Positions 1-11,726 of a stretch of 64,000 bases of DNA are shown here, piece after piece. Each line of letters starts with the position of its first letter. Positions within the stretch are counted from its first letter, which is position 1. The notes below the pieces were generated by a model. It did no database searches, had not been told where the DNA came from, and worked only from the letters and a program-made list of their open reading frames with translations. The DNA lies in NCBI GenBank assembly GCA_958496175.1, contig OY292275.1, positions 12,152,001 through 12,216,000 on the forward strand, read 5' to 3'. The translations under genes and the position numbers were made by a program. The DNA is from Sisyra terminalis (lineage: Eukaryota; Arthropoda; Insecta; Neuroptera; Sisyridae).

Positions 1-372
1 GAGATAAAACCTTTAGTTGCGAATGCAACGGGCAACTACTAGTAATAAATATAATAAGATATAACAATATATAATAATACATTATAACTGAGTTGAGCTA
101 TGTGTGTTTATATTTTTTCAATAATGTTTTTAAACAATTTTTTATTCATCAATACCAAATTGTATTCTTGGTTTGTTGTTCTACCAGTTGGGTCATTTTA
201 CAGCTTATTTTTATGACATTTGTGGAGTCATTTTTAGTTTTGAGTCCCGAAGAAGTCAGGAATGACTGACGAAACGTTGGCGATAAAATAAATAATATTC
301 CGCAAGAAGCTTCGTCCTTATTGCCCACAATTTAATTATTATATTTAAAAAGACAAGGACTTAAACAACATG
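1..372 (+). mobile_element. Ribozyme repeat family 3, copy a
   Basis: The segment from about 240 to 372 matches, in both orientations, the two arms of the inverted pair at 42.65-43.02 kb. Shared landmarks are the GTCAG/CTGAC hairpin, GAAACGTTGG, the AAGAAGCTTCGTCCTTATTG block and an end near ACATGG at 372. Bases 1-239 may be the upstream part of the same element, but I see no second copy to prove it. It is cut by the window edge or 5' truncated, and no protein is encoded. By analogy with Penelope-like pLTRs it is probably a non-autonomous retroelement end. Confidence 0.5.
243..283 (+). ncRNA. Hammerhead-like motif, family 3 (degenerate core)
   Basis: Core CCGAAGA (247-253; canonical CTGANGA, so the second base is changed), an extra A at 254, stem II GTCAG 255-259 with CTGAC 266-270, GAAA 271-274, palindromic ACGT 274-277, predicted cleavage base T278. 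The U-to-C core change would be expected to hurt cleavage. Listed because the hairpin and 3' core match the other families. Confidence 0.35.
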
Positions 373-1615
373 GACTAAAAGAAATATTTTTTATTTATTT
401 TGTAGCTACTTATATCTAAGGATATTCTAAGTAAATGGCTTTTATGAAATCTCAACAATCTGATTTAATATCTTTCAAAACTTAAAGATTATTAAGAGAT
501 TTCAACGTTTAAATATTAACAGTATTTAAAGGGAAAAGTGTGATTTTCTAATTTAAATATAACCATTATCGTGACAATGTTTGAAATCCTGACATTTAAA
601 ATCACTTCCAATTAAAAATGATTTCTAGCTAAGGAACCTGCAATTTTTCGTAAATTTTTAATACACTAAGGTATTATTAACAATAAAAATTAATCAAACC
701 CTTTTACAATGATTTCGCCATTCAGTTATCGAAAGTGCATCATTTATGATGTTCCGTTCTCCAAAGGTTTCCCGTTAACTTTAGTATAACATTCCCCCCC
801 CCCCAAATTAAAACAATGAAAAAATTCAACTTTTTAATCCAAATTTTCAAAAAAAATAATTTGGGAATTTCAAATGAAAACTAAGTCGATATCCACAAAT
901 CAATGGATCGCGTTACTGATCTTTAATTTTTTTTCGAAATTTAACTCTTTAACAATGTAATGATTGGAAACCTTTGCTAAAAGTACAAGAAAACTACCTC
1001 AAAAGTTGGAAAACCCAAATTTTTTTTTGCTTATCAAAAAAAAATTTTCATTTTTAAAACCTTCTTTACTTGATTATTCAAAAAGGGGCAACAAATTAAT
1101 TTATTCCGGACTAATGCCAAGCCCGGTTTATTTTAAAGTGTTATTTGATCGTTTTAGTTTCCAACTATTGAAATTAGTATTGCACTACTAGAATGAGCTA
1201 ACGATGTGGTCTTAACAAATATATCTTCTATCAATCCTCAAGGGTTAATAAAGACCATGGAAATTATCCTATTATTATAAACACAATGCACCAGTAATAA
1301 CTAACACTTTACAACTCAATAATAATTATGAAATTGTTATTATATGTTTCGAAATGGTAAATTTTAAAATATGAAAAACTAACGTCATTCCTAAAGAGGG
1401 AAAATTTTAAAAATTGGAAACTTTTCATCTCTGCAGTTGTCATCAGACTTTGAAACGAAATAGCATTTTTTTATCATGCGAAGAAGATCGTTAAAAAGTG
1501 TTGTTTTCCATTTATTAATTAGGGATTCATGAATCATATCTAATTAAAATTAAATAAATACCGATTGAATTATTGATTGGGCTATCTATAATTTTATGGT
1601 TTTCAATCTGTGAAT
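373..1615. other. AT-rich intergenic DNA, nothing recognised
   Basis: No coding, RNA or repeat structure that I can support. An 11-base run of C at 794-804 is the only compositional oddity. Confidence 0.6.
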
Positions 1616-1616
1616 C

Positions 1617-1881
1617 ATGTGAATCATCACATAGCAGTTACGGAATGATCCAGACTACTTGATGACCACTGATGAAGATTGCTTGGCAATCGAAATACGT
1701 ATCTGGGTAATATGTCATGAATATTTTTGTTTGAACTTCTGTTCAAATTTATGTTGGTGGTATGATTTTTATATATTATTGTATTAAGTTTATATATTAT
1801 TTTATTAAATTTGTATATTATTATGTTTAATTATACTACATAAATTAGACTGCAATATATTTTATATATTGTATACACAGG
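1617..1881 (+). mobile_element. Ribozyme repeat family 1, copy a
   Basis: Matches the copies at 3178-3421, 29478-29735 and 52372-52530. The order is a GTGAATCATCAC block, a TTACGGAATGATCC block, the ribozyme-like core, then a tail ending in a TATATTGTATACA stretch. Within the tail (about 1757-1828) a 20-25 base unit of the type TTTATATATTATTNTATTAA is repeated about three times, whereas other copies have one. The unit is about 240-260 bp and has no coding capacity. Confidence 0.6.
1664..1710 (+). ncRNA. Hammerhead ribozyme-like motif, family 1
   Basis: Core CTGATGA 1669-1675, extra A 1676, stem II GATTGC 1677-1682 with GCAATC 1686-1691 (loop TTG), GAAA 1692-1695, palindromic stem III ATACGTAT 1695-1702, predicted cleavage after C1703. 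Stem I pairs CCA 1666-1668 with TGG 1704-1706. The layout is that of a type I hammerhead except for the extra A between the core and stem II. Activity is not shown by sequence. Confidence 0.6.
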
Positions 1882-2480
1882 AGTTTAAGTATTATGGTTC
1901 TCTATCAGTTTACAATAAAAAAACGTATGTCTATGCTAAAAAATCTGACAAAAGTATTTGAGTATTTAGTAACCTTGCATAAATCATTTATGTTTAAATT
2001 CTTTTCACAAGACCATTTTAATGAGATTAGTTTATAATAAGATAATTTTTCAGCTCCCTCAACTATCAATTGCGTTATTTTTCCATTGAAAAAAGTTCTA
2101 ATTATGTGTCATTAATAATTTTTTCCCTTCTTAAACGCGGAAAGTTTAATGAGAACAATTTAACTTACCCTCCGGCGTTGTCATCGTTTTTTGTTTTACT
2201 TTTATTACACTTTACTTAATAAAAACTAGATTGTATTGATAGAGCGAGAAAAGTTTTCATTCTTTTCGCATATTTTTCATGTCGAAAGTTCTTTCAATTA
2301 TACGTACATTTCGTACAATTTCTTTTTCTTATCCCATTTTTAGTCCGAGCCGAATACTTGTTCCCATTGATTACTTTGATTAGTTCGAAAAAAAAGACGC
2401 GTTGATTAGCTTTTTGAAAGCCACTTTTATTAACTTTAGTCTCCAATATCTCATCAGAGCGTTCGAGATATAGGTATTGA
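1882..2480. other. AT-rich intergenic DNA, nothing recognised
   Basis: No supported feature on either strand. Short open frames here have no recognisable composition. Confidence 0.5.
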
Positions 2481-2491
2481 TAAATACTCAC

Positions 2492-2573
2492 ATGTTCGTG
2501 CGAAGAACAAATGGGAAACATTCCCTGTTTCCCTTAGCAAAGACTTTTGGAGTTGTACGGCTAATCTGTTCAT
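2492..2573 (-). CDS. Possible first coding exon of a host gene (hypothetical)
   Basis: On the minus strand an ATG (2573-2571) opens 27 codons reading MNRLAVQLQKSLLRETGN and onward, ending one base into a codon at 2492. There the sequence becomes GTGAGTAT, a good splice-donor consensus. The peptide is basic and amphipathic-looking, rich in L, Q, R, K and S, as in mitochondrial targeting peptides. The roughly 50 bases upstream of the ATG are unusually C-rich for this window. No later exon could be identified, and the donor could be chance. I do not recognise the protein. It is offered as a candidate only. Confidence 0.25.
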
Positions 2574-2599
2574 TTCGTGTATGGGCAAGAAAAAAAGCG

Positions 2600-3145
2600 C
2601 ACGGGGAGTTGGGAAAAGTTGGGGATTTTATAAAAGTATTCTGTTTCATGACATTTACTCTTCGACAGTTCTATTCGAGAAATATGTAGCTAATACCAAC
2701 AAGAAAATTCAATTTTGTAAATGTGTCATATTTAAGACAAAGTTTTCCAACTTGTGCAAACTTGGAACAATTTATGTTACGGAAAATACTTGCGACTAGT
2801 TTTCGATTTTCGATAATAATTTTGATGTTATATCATGTAATAAGTTTGATCATGGCTTTGAGTGTACATTTGTTAGTTGAATTACTTCGTGTCTTATTTG
2901 AACGTTTTCTAGTTACATTATAAAATTGACTTAGAAGTTTCGGAATTTTCTTACAAACTGTAATTAATGTTTTCCAAAAAAAAAAGAAGAAAATAGTACA
3001 CTTAATCATGTAAAATATCACAAATGTAAAGATCAAATCTATTACAATTTTATTTTGCCAGCATTTACAAGTATAAAAGAGTAAATCTTTTTTAACTTTT
3101 TATTTAAAACCTACTATCTATTAGGTTAACGAAACGATAGCGATA
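2600..3145. other. AT-rich intergenic DNA, nothing recognised
   Basis: Overlapping short open frames occur at 2477-2923 but none resembles a known family. I see no repeat structure. Confidence 0.5.
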
Positions 3146-3177
3146 ATGATAATATCAACTACCAAGTTGACCATTGC

Positions 3178-3421
3178 CTTTGTGAATCATCACAAAACAG
3201 TTACGGAACGATCCAAACTATTTGAGACCACTGAGGAAGTTTGCTTGGCAATCGAAATACGTATCTGGGCAATACGTCACAAATGTTTTTTTTGTTCAAA
3301 TTTATGTTTACGGTATAATTTTTATATATTGTTATATTAAAACTACATAAATTAGACCACAGTATATTTTATAAACCGTATAACTGTTCAAAGTCAGCGA
3401 AAATATCTTATTTGGAGAAAA
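3178..3421 (+). mobile_element. Ribozyme repeat family 1, copy b
   Basis: A nearly full unit running from TGTGAATCATCAC through the core to a tail with TATAACTGTTCAAAGTCAGC. The tail is shared with the copies at 22.2 and 29.7 kb. It is flanked by a 23-base imperfect direct repeat (3153-3175 and 3436-3458, containing CCAAGTTGACCATT) that the other copies lack, which could be a long target-site duplication. Confidence 0.6.
3226..3272 (+). ncRNA. Hammerhead ribozyme-like motif, family 1
   Basis: Core CTGAGGA 3231-3237, extra A 3238, stem II GTTTGC 3239-3244 with GCAATC 3248-3253 (one T-T mismatch), GAAA 3254-3257, ATACGTAT 3257-3264, predicted cleavage after C3265. Stem I is CCA 3228-3230 with TGG 3266-3268. 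Confidence 0.55.
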
Positions 3422-3509
3422 CAACATTATTTTATTATCAACCACCAAGTTGACCATTAACATACTAAAGGGAAAATATAAAATAGCTCATAGTAATAAT
3501 ATAGAAAAA

Positions 3510-3682
3510 GTCGACTGATGCCCGAGTGGGCAATATGATCGCTCACAAAATTAGTGGTAGGTTCAATTCACGTATCGAGCAAATTTTCGATATTTCTCGA
3601 TTACAGATTTTTATAAACCCTAGAGATGGTAAAGATCATAGAAGTTATAAATCGATGGTTACTAAAAATTAAAAAAATAATT
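3510..3682 (+). mobile_element. tRNA-derived SINE, copy a
   Basis: The 5' part resembles a tRNA head: an A-box-like stretch with GCCCGAGTGGGC near 3519 and a B-box-like GGTTCAATTC at 3560-3569, the usual spacing for an internal RNA polymerase III promoter. The body (CGAGCAAATTTTCGATATTT and onward to an ACGGTTACT-like end) is shared with copies at 7466 and 18346. The tail is A-rich (AAAAATTAAAAAAATAA). No flanking duplication was resolved. Confidence 0.6.
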
Positions 3683-3683
3683 T

Positions 3684-5078
3684 AGAATATATATATTTAT
3701 ACAAACCAAACCTTTGAAAATTGATGTTAAGAAAATAATCCATTTTTTTCAATTTGCATGAGCACCTGAAAGGCAACTCATATTTTCTACTATTGTCATA
3801 ATTACTACATTTTATACTTCCTCTCTATTAATTTTATATACTCCCATTAAAAAGTTTTCAAAGTTAAAAACTTTTATGAATTTATTTTTCTTCCGCTCTT
3901 TTATCTACATATTTGCCATAAGTTTGTACCGAGAAGTAAGTTTCTATCTAGTTTTCAATGTATATAGCTATAGGTGATAAAAAGTGGACATTTTCCGGGC
4001 ACATATTACCCAGTTTTATTTCAATCGGACCTGGAAAACGGATAAAAATGAGAGCTTTGCCAAGCTCGAGAGTAAAAGCTAATGTCGCCGAAAAGTAATT
4101 CAGAATGAGACGTGGGCACTCAAAAACCGCATCAACGGAATAAAAACCGATCATTTATATGGCTTTGTGGCAAATGATAAATGATTTGTCACTTTAATTT
4201 TTTGTCCACTTAAATTTTCTTTGAAAACTTGGTTTTTCCATTTTCAATTTGTGTTTTGCGCTACCTGATCCATGCATTATTGACTTGGTGGTAAAAAAAA
4301 TATCTTATCAAGAAATGCAAATTTTTCGTTGAAGAAAATATTTTCATATTCTCTTATTAAAACTTAAATGCTGAGAATTGCAATTTCCACTTTTTATAAG
4401 GAAAATTAATACATTTTTAGAATACTTCATGGTCTTGAAAAAATTTTGCTTTCATGTTTTTGATAAAATAACTAATTTAATAACTATGCAAATTGCAATG
4501 ATGCTCTTATGTAGTATATCATTTATACAAGTGGTCATTTTTTTATTTCCGGACCCTCGGAATTTCACATTAAATCTAAATTTAAAGACTAAAACATCAT
4601 AAATTTTGGTATTCAGATAAACAATGGTGTTTTTACAGTTTAGCTATAATTTGTTTACCAGTAAACTTAAAAAGAAATGATGGAAAATGTTTTTTAAAGA
4701 GTTTTTGGATTTTTTTAAGGAATGAAACAATTATTAAAGTTTCTTGAGGAATATAGTGATTCATGTCTTATTGAGGTGAATTCTGTATTTGTTAATTTTA
4801 CAAATATTAAAGCAGAACAGACATTTACTGGTATTTGCAAAAATAATAGCATATTTCGATTGGGTGATGATTTTTGAGTCACCTAGTTGAATAAAATGGT
4901 AAAAGTAGGAAGATAGCACAGGATAGGGAAACTTAAAAAAAATATATCACCAAATCTATAGCGGTGGAAGGCAAGAAGATAAAGAATCTCTAATTACCCT
5001 CTTATAATGTCAGATGGACACAAGTTTTGATTTTAGTACTGAAATTAAAAATTGATATTTTAGATCTAATTGATTTAG
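3684..5078. other. AT-rich intergenic DNA
   Basis: No supported feature. A slightly more GC-balanced block at about 3995-4155 has an open minus frame (3948-4154), but I recognise no domain in it. Confidence 0.5.
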
Positions 5079-5349
5079 ATCTAGACCAATCGTTCTTAAC
5101 CGTGGCTCAATCGAACCCCAGGGGTTCGGTGAGTCAGTCTTGCGGGTTCGGTAGATATAATGTTATAATAGTTGTGTTCTTTGTTCTAAATGAATTTATT
5201 CATTTTGTACACCTTTATACGAATATACCTTTGTTTTAAATTTGAAAAAATCATACTTTATTTTCCAATTAAAAAGATTAAGGTGAGTGCGTATAAGAAA
5301 CTGTTGGGGGTTAGTACATCCAATAAGGCTAAGAACCACTGATCTAGAC
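5079..5349. mobile_element. hAT-type MITE with 8-bp target duplication
   Basis: The element is 5087-5341 (255 bp), flanked by a perfect direct repeat ATCTAGAC at 5079-5086 and 5342-5349. The terminal inverted repeats are CAATCGTTCTTAACC and, reversed, CAGTGGTTCTTAGCC (12 of 15 match). The CAGNGGTTCTTAACC terminus and 8-bp duplication are typical of hAT non-autonomous elements. No transposase sequence lies inside. Confidence 0.8.
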
Positions 5350-5754
5350 TATTTTGTAGAGCGTTCAATTTTTTACAACTATGATTTCTTCAGATTCTTG
5401 AAGCTTTAAAAACAGAAAAAGCAAAACAGAATAAGACAATAGAATATTGAACAATTATAGTGAATACGCAAGTAACCACCCCCCTTAATTTTTTAGTGTT
5501 TTTCAGAGCTTTTCTTCCGCAGAGAAGTCTTGCATTACCATGTTGCAGCATATAATTTTCTCTATTAAGAGTTCTTTGGTACTTTTGAATATTTGGTTGG
5601 TCGACCAAAATTGATTAGGATTATTTGACAGCTCTTCGACTATCTGACATACATTTGGTACCATTTCCTCCCTTAACTTTCTATTGCTTAAATTTTCTCT
5701 CATTATTCGTTAGTACTAGTTGGAAAAATGATAACTACTAAATTTGAATTTAAA
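5350..5754. other. AT-rich intergenic DNA, nothing recognised
   Basis: Two overlapping minus-strand open frames (5390-5703) are present, but neither has a recognisable motif. Confidence 0.5.
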
Positions 5755-6075
5755 AAAAAATCATATGGAATTAATGAACATATAATGCACTAAGATAAAC
5801 AATGAAAATGTTTTTAGTATCAATTTTCCGTCGCTACTCTGTGGAATTCGAGGAGCATACAATACCGAATTTGCCTTATTATTTGAGTATAGTTTTCGGA
5901 GGTAAAATTGAGATTTTTTTTAAGGATATAAGTCACTTTAAGCATAAAATGTCTTTAGTACTACTTTGAAGTAACTTATAAGCAGAAAAATGGCAATTGA
6001 ATGGCTGTAGGTTTAAAAACGAAACTACTTTCCGGTACACCCACTACTAAGCTTCAATTTCATAAGAGATCAAAA
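5755..6075. repeat. Dispersed repeat, copy a (carries the empty site for the 33-kb insertion)
   Basis: Similar to 32880-33071 plus 34105-34235 in the same orientation. Shared blocks include AACATATAATGCACT, AAAATGTCTTTAGTACTAC and the region around GGCAATTGAATGGCT. This copy is continuous where the 33-kb copy is interrupted by a transposon. Its superfamily is not recognised. Confidence 0.6.
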
Positions 6076-7465
6076 GTGGTTTAAAAATTATCGTTTTACA
6101 GTACTTAAAATTTTAATATTGTCACAGTTCCACACAAAAAAGGTGGAAAATTTAAACTCCGTCTGTCAATAGTTATTTTACGACATGAGGAAAATTTTCC
6201 GCAGAAAATTCACTTACATTCACCGTCACATCTCCACGTCTTCACTCTAGACAATATATTTTTGGCCTGTGGTTATTTCAAACAAAACTATCCACGTAAT
6301 ACTGTACACTAATATTGCATTGCGCTCCACGACTACAACTGTAAACGAGTTCACTCCGTTTTATTTCTCGATCTGAAAAAAGAAAAACTTTCCACATACA
6401 TAAAGCGACAATTTTTTCGTTTCATTTTTCCAACTTTATTGTGTAGTAATTTTTTATTCATATCGCCCATATAAAAAGCAATAAAAATTGTTTCGAATCG
6501 CACTGTATTGGTGGAAGAACAATTCGTTCGAATCAATATTTCAATGAAAAATATTTGGCTTGATTTGGAATTATTGGAGCTTTTCATCAGACGAGAGTGG
6601 CTGCAATGGGGTGGAGAATTGATAGTTGGGATAATAAAACGATTTGCGATTGAAAGAGAAAAAATGGAGAGTTTAATTTTCGAGTAGAAAGTTTACTTTT
6701 TTAGTTTGACCTAAATAGCAGTAGGTATATGAATAAAAACTATTCTTAGGTGTATGAATATAATATGGAGGAGAAAGCCCAAGTGTTAACATTATATGAA
6801 TGACATTTTGATTAAGACATATATCCCAACTAGTGAATGCGAATGTCCCTTGGAAAAGGCACATTATAAATGCATTTAGATAGGCAAGTGTAACCACAGT
6901 TAGTACAGACTGTGATATATTCCGCTCCACTTATACGTGAGGTGAGAATTAATCATTTATATGGGACTGCGAGATGTGGTTCGGTAAGCGAACTGAAAGG
7001 ACATACAACATTGTAAATGGGACATAAGGAAAATCCATTTTCTCATTCCCATTGGCTTCACGTTTCTTCGTATTGTCACTTTTGTGCTTGCATTTGTACA
7101 GATGCACTTTTTTCCCGCTGGCTGTTTTACTGTATGTGTAAAGTTCACTATTCTAAAGCACAGATCAAAGTTCTTCCTCGTTTATTGCACCAGTAAATCG
7201 ACAAAGGAAATCGAATTGGACTTTGGAAAATCAGAATTTTACGGATAAAGTGAAACAAGGATATTTTTTTCAAAAAATATCATGAGCATAAAGAAATTTA
7301 AAGTTTTAGGATTGGATGTTATTCCTTTAGCTTTAGTCTCATAAGGGTGTAAAGTGTTAAATAAATCTGAGAGTTCTTATTTGTTATTTTTATTTTATGT
7401 TAAGTAGATTATTGCCTACATACGTACAATTTATTTTTATATTTATTGTATTATATTAATAAATT
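6076..7465. other. Intergenic DNA with moderately GC-balanced blocks
   Basis: The blocks at 6180-6350 and 6930-7150 are less AT-rich than their surroundings and could be conserved non-coding or old exon sequence. The open minus frames there (6673-6930, 6957-7148) show no family I know. Confidence 0.4.
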
Positions 7466-7622
7466 GCCTACTGGTGGCCGCGTGGTCAAGGTGACCGCTT
7501 AAAAACTGGTAGATATTGAAATTTTTTTCGATATTTCTTGCTTACAGATTTTTAATAACTCTAGAGTCGCTAAAGACCTTAGTAATAATAAAGCAACGGT
7601 AAAAAACAAATAAAAAAAAATT
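7466..7622 (+). mobile_element. tRNA-derived SINE, copy b (internally deleted)
   Basis: Begins with a clear tRNA-like A-box region, TGGTGGCCGCGTGGTCAAGG (7472-7491). It then jumps into the SINE body (TTTCGATATTTCTTGCTTAC and so on), so the B box is missing. It ends in an A-rich tail (AAATAAAAAAAAATT). Confidence 0.6.
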
Positions 7623-7716
7623 ATTGTAAAATTTCAGATCCTCGATGATATATAATAGATTGATAAAATGCTCAGAGGACTAGGATCAAAAATAGTCGGT
7701 TAAAACTTAATTTATT

Positions 7717-7761
7717 ACATGCGACGTTTCGGCTCCTTTATTGAACCTTCCTCAGGCGTTC
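7717..7761 (-). ncRNA. Hammerhead ribozyme-like motif, family 2
   Basis: On the minus strand: CTGAGGA (7755-7749), extra A, stem II GGTTC with GAGCC (one G-U pair), GAAA (7730-7727), ACGT, predicted cleavage base C at 7723, stem I GC/GC. The partner copy at 8021 has GGCTC/GAGCC, so the pairing is kept despite the base change. Confidence 0.55.
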
Positions 7762-8020
7762 ATAAAAAATCGTTTTAACTTTGTTAATTATTATCGTTGT
7801 CATAATTCATTTTTCTAGACACGGTACAGTTGGTAAAAACAATAATAAAACTTCCAAGAAATATAAAAAATTCAATAAAAAATAAATAATTTTTCCATAA
7901 AAAATAATAATTAATAAATTCAGTTAAAAATTTACACTAGTTTTAAAACTTAACCGCTCGGTATTGCGTAGTCTCAGAACCGCCGCGGTTAAAGTTAAAA
8001 AGTTAAAACGATTTTTTACG

Positions 8021-8066
8021 AACGCCTGAGGAAGGCTCAATAAAGGAGCCGAAACGTCGCATGTAA
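8021..8066 (+). ncRNA. Hammerhead ribozyme-like motif, family 2
   Basis: CTGAGGA 8026-8032, extra A 8033, stem II GGCTC 8034-8038 with GAGCC 8046-8050, GAAA 8051-8054, ACGT 8054-8057, predicted cleavage after C8058, stem I GC 8024-8025 with GC 8059-8060. Confidence 0.55.
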
Positions 8067-8128
8067 TAAATAAAGTTTTAACCGATTATTTTTGATCCTA
8101 GTTCTCTGAGCATTTTATCAATCTATTA

Positions 8129-11100
8129 AATAAAAAAAATGTCCTCAAGATTAAAATTACTTTCTTTAATGAATGTCTCCTTGATAATTCAGTATTAATT
8201 TTATTTAACCTGATAAAAAAATTTTGAACTTTTCTAATCGATATTGTAATACTATTTCTATGGACCTGTTGAGTTATTAAAACTCAATCATTTTTAATGG
8301 AATTAAATTTAAGGTCTCATGTAGGACAATCAAATCATAATATTTCTCCTTCCGCAATTACCGATTTCTTGTTATTGTTAGGCAATAAAATAGATGCAGT
8401 ATCTCACATGAATATCAATTCTTTTTTTGCAAAATTCTCCTTATAATTGACTACTACAAATGCTTCGAAAAATGAATTAGTTCCATAAAAAGAAATTCAA
8501 AGTATGTAGTTCCCTTTACAAGTAAAGCTCCATGAACCATTAAAGAGATTTCTCTACATTGAGGTACGAATTATTCATTCAAAATTGCCTACAAAAAAAT
8601 GCTTCTTAGACTATTGAAAATTATAAAAAAATGCCCATCACTAAAGTACTAAAGAATAATACGTAAAAGAGTCTAGAACTATAAAATTAAATTAATAAAT
8701 TGAGAATAAATGAAGTATGAATAAGTTGATCAATGCACTAAAATACCATATCTATCATTAAAATATCTTTCCGGGGTCGATTCAAAATTATTATATCCTT
8801 TGGCTTTTTATAAATAATTTGATCAAAATGTGTAATTTTGACATTGATAAATGTTTTATTTATTATTTCCGAGTCAAAATTATTAAATAAATGAGTTAAT
8901 TATTTATTATTATGAATGATTTAAATTCTAATTCAATTTTACTAATGCAATATTTCATTTAAAATAATATAAAATTTTTTAATCAATGATTTAATTTGGT
9001 ATTTTATGGCCGAATTATTTTCAACGAAAAAATTTAAAACCCAAAAAAATAGTTTGACTCTATAATTAATTATTTGAGGATTTGCAACAATTATTTATGT
9101 TAATTATAAATAACAATTCATTGATAAACATGTAAACAAAATGTTTGACCAAATTCGATTCAATTAATTAGTCTAATGCGTTTTGTTAAATGACCTGACG
9201 ATGAAGCTCATTCGATATTTATTAGAATTCATTTCACAATATCATTATGCATGTATAATTATTGCAATTATGAATGGCGTAGCTCATTAACTTAACGAGT
9301 TTTTCCTGCAACATTTTCAATTCATTTAAATTAAACAATTTATAATTCATAAGTTAATATTTTTTGTTTTGATTCTAACATCGTACACGCCATAAAAATT
9401 GATGACTTATAATTCTATTACCATTCCGCTCACAAAGCTATAATATTTTCAATCTTTTTAAATTACTTTTAGTTACCAATAACTTTGTGTTATAGTTGAA
9501 ATATAATATCTCATGGATAAAGTATTTCTTGGTTTACTTTTTTTTTAAGAGATGAGGCATTTTAAGCCAATTTTTAGTAGATTTTTTTGATCAATAGTGA
9601 TGTGAATTATGAAACGGATTCTGACGCCGATTTACGAACTATGAATGATAGAATTATAAGACAAATTCATCGAAAAGAACAAAAGGAATGTAATTATAAT
9701 ATAAAGTACTTAAATAATCAAAAATATTTACTTTTAACTATCAACTACTTTAACTGTTAATTGAAAAATTTTGGAAAATTTGGAAAAACAATTGGGTTAA
9801 TTTCATACAGTTAGCCAATTAGGAAAATGAATTGATTATTATGAAAGATAAGTAAATTGATGATTTTACATAAATCACAGAGAACAATATTTAAATTATG
9901 AATTTTCAATTAGATATATCAATAGGTTTAGATCGATTTTATTTTTTATTTTAAAAAGCATTCAGTGCTTAAAATAACTTGACACACACGTCGAAAGCTT
10001 TATTGTAATCGTGTTCAATGAATTGAATTAAAATCATAAAGTTTATTTTATAATATTATACCAATGAGAGAATTTAATGAAATAGTTTCCATTGTGCTAT
10101 AATTGACAATGTAAACACTTGCTACTAAGCCAATTATGGATACAAAATTGTGGGATAAAATCCTATAGAAAAAAGACCTTAATTTGTGTCCATTTCTAAT
10201 AACACCAACATAAAAGTTATTAAATCTTAATTTTACTTGTTGTTTTTATTGCATGCTTTATCAAAATTAATTTATGGTGATAAGCTTTACACGGAGTGTT
10301 TTTGAATATTTTATATGAACAATTTTCTGTGATCTGGAATGAGTGATGTATATGAGTGTTAGATAATAAAAGCTCGGATGAAACACGCGCGTGAATATTC
10401 ATCGACCAACAAAGCTTCTTCAGGGACACATTGATATCGCTTTTCTTTTAACTAATGGCTACATATTATACGAAGACATGTTTATGATTAAAATTTCTGC
10501 TTCAAAAGATTCCATTCTTTTTAATACGAACAAGCGACATTGGATATTCGAATCTTATTAACTAAGCTCGTTGCGAACAAGTTTCTTTCTAGTTGTGCTA
10601 ATTTATATTATTACATTAATAATTATATGTTGAAACGCTACAAAAATTGATCATTAAATTTTATGCAAGTTTTCCGAGTTTGCAATGGTGAAACTAAAAG
10701 CGTTTGAACATAAAAATAATTGAGAAGCAGTATTAATTTTCTTCTTATTGTTAGTTTTAAAATAAAGCTTCCATAAAAGAAGCTTTTTAGTAAGAAAGAT
10801 ATAGTAACTTGTTCAGTAAAAGTAGTTTTTATGATATCAAATTTTCATCCAATTTAAAACCATATCAAATTCTAATCTTTAATTTAATTAGATATGATTT
10901 TATACATCAAAAAAGTTAATTACTAAAACTATAATAATCAAGTTAAAAAAAGATAACATATTTATGATAATCAAAATAAATAGACTCCAAATAAAATTGG
11001 ATGGAATTACTTCAGCCTTATATTAAAATTTAAAACTTAGAGAACTCTAAAACTCTTATGCTTTGTACTGCGGGAAAGCATGAAAAAAGGAGGTAAAAAG

Positions 11101-11524
11101 CTTTTGTATTTTCATGTTGTAAATAATTTTCTTGAAAATTTCTCGTATATTACAATAAAATATTCACTAATCCTCGCATTTGTGCTTCATAATCTCTTGG
11201 ATTCAATTATTGTCACTCCCATTCAGGTGATGTATCCTTCGGGTACTTACCATGGAATTCTCAAGCACCTTTCAAAGAATTTGAATTTTCACATAACAAA
11301 ATAAGACCACCCACGTATTATTTTGCTTTTGAAACAGTTGTGGCACAAAAAGCATTCAAAAATCATTTTGATGAGCTTTAAGATGTAGTCTTTAAAAGTC
11401 ATTCAATTTCATAGGAATTTTCGTTTGCAAAAACTATGCATTAAGTAAATTTATGAAAATAAATTTAATGTCGTAAAATAAGTTTAATGTCGACATGTCA
11501 AATCTTTTGAACTACAAAATGTTT
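8129..11524. other. Long AT-rich intergenic stretch
   Basis: No gene or repeat could be supported. The part from 8800 to 9350 is exceptionally AT-rich with many TAATTA and ATTTA words, which could be homeodomain-type sites or simply composition. I would not annotate an enhancer from this. Confidence 0.5.
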
Positions 11525-11726
11525 ATCTAAAGCAGCGGTTCCTAACCTTTTTCAGCCGCGGACCCCCAAGGAAATCAAGCATAATGCCAAGGACTCTTGA
11601 GTGTAAAAAAGGTGCAATTTTCGGACAATATTATATTTTAGTATTCCTTCATTAAATTAAAAAACAAAAAAACAAACTTTTTCAAATGGGACCGCGGACC
11701 ACAGGTTATGAAACAATGATCTAAAG
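11525..11726. mobile_element. hAT-type MITE with 8-bp target duplication
   Basis: The element is 11533-11718 (186 bp), flanked by a perfect ATCTAAAG repeat at 11525-11532 and 11719-11726. The ends are CAGCGGTTCCTAACC and, reversed, CATTGTTTCATAACC. Sub-terminal CCGCGGACCCC and GGGACCGCGGACC form a second inverted pair. This is the classic short hAT layout. Confidence 0.8.

Larger units (their letters stand above)
7653..8128. mobile_element. Ribozyme repeat family 2, head-to-head inverted pair
   Basis: The left copy lies on the minus strand (about 7653-7880, the longer one) and the right copy on the plus strand (about 7992-8128). The arms are nearly identical over about 130 bp and both end at TCAATCTATTA. 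The left copy extends further upstream through the TTTTTACCAACTGTACCG block that is also in the 29.0-29.3 kb copy. The predicted cleavage sides of the two motifs point outward. Confidence 0.7.

Noticed and set aside
3125..3145. GAAACGATAGCG resembling the 3' half of the ribozyme core
   Set aside because: No CTGANGA or hairpin upstream at the right distance.
7466..7500. tRNA gene
   Set aside because: Only an A-box-like start is present. The anticodon and T arms are missing and the sequence continues as a SINE body.
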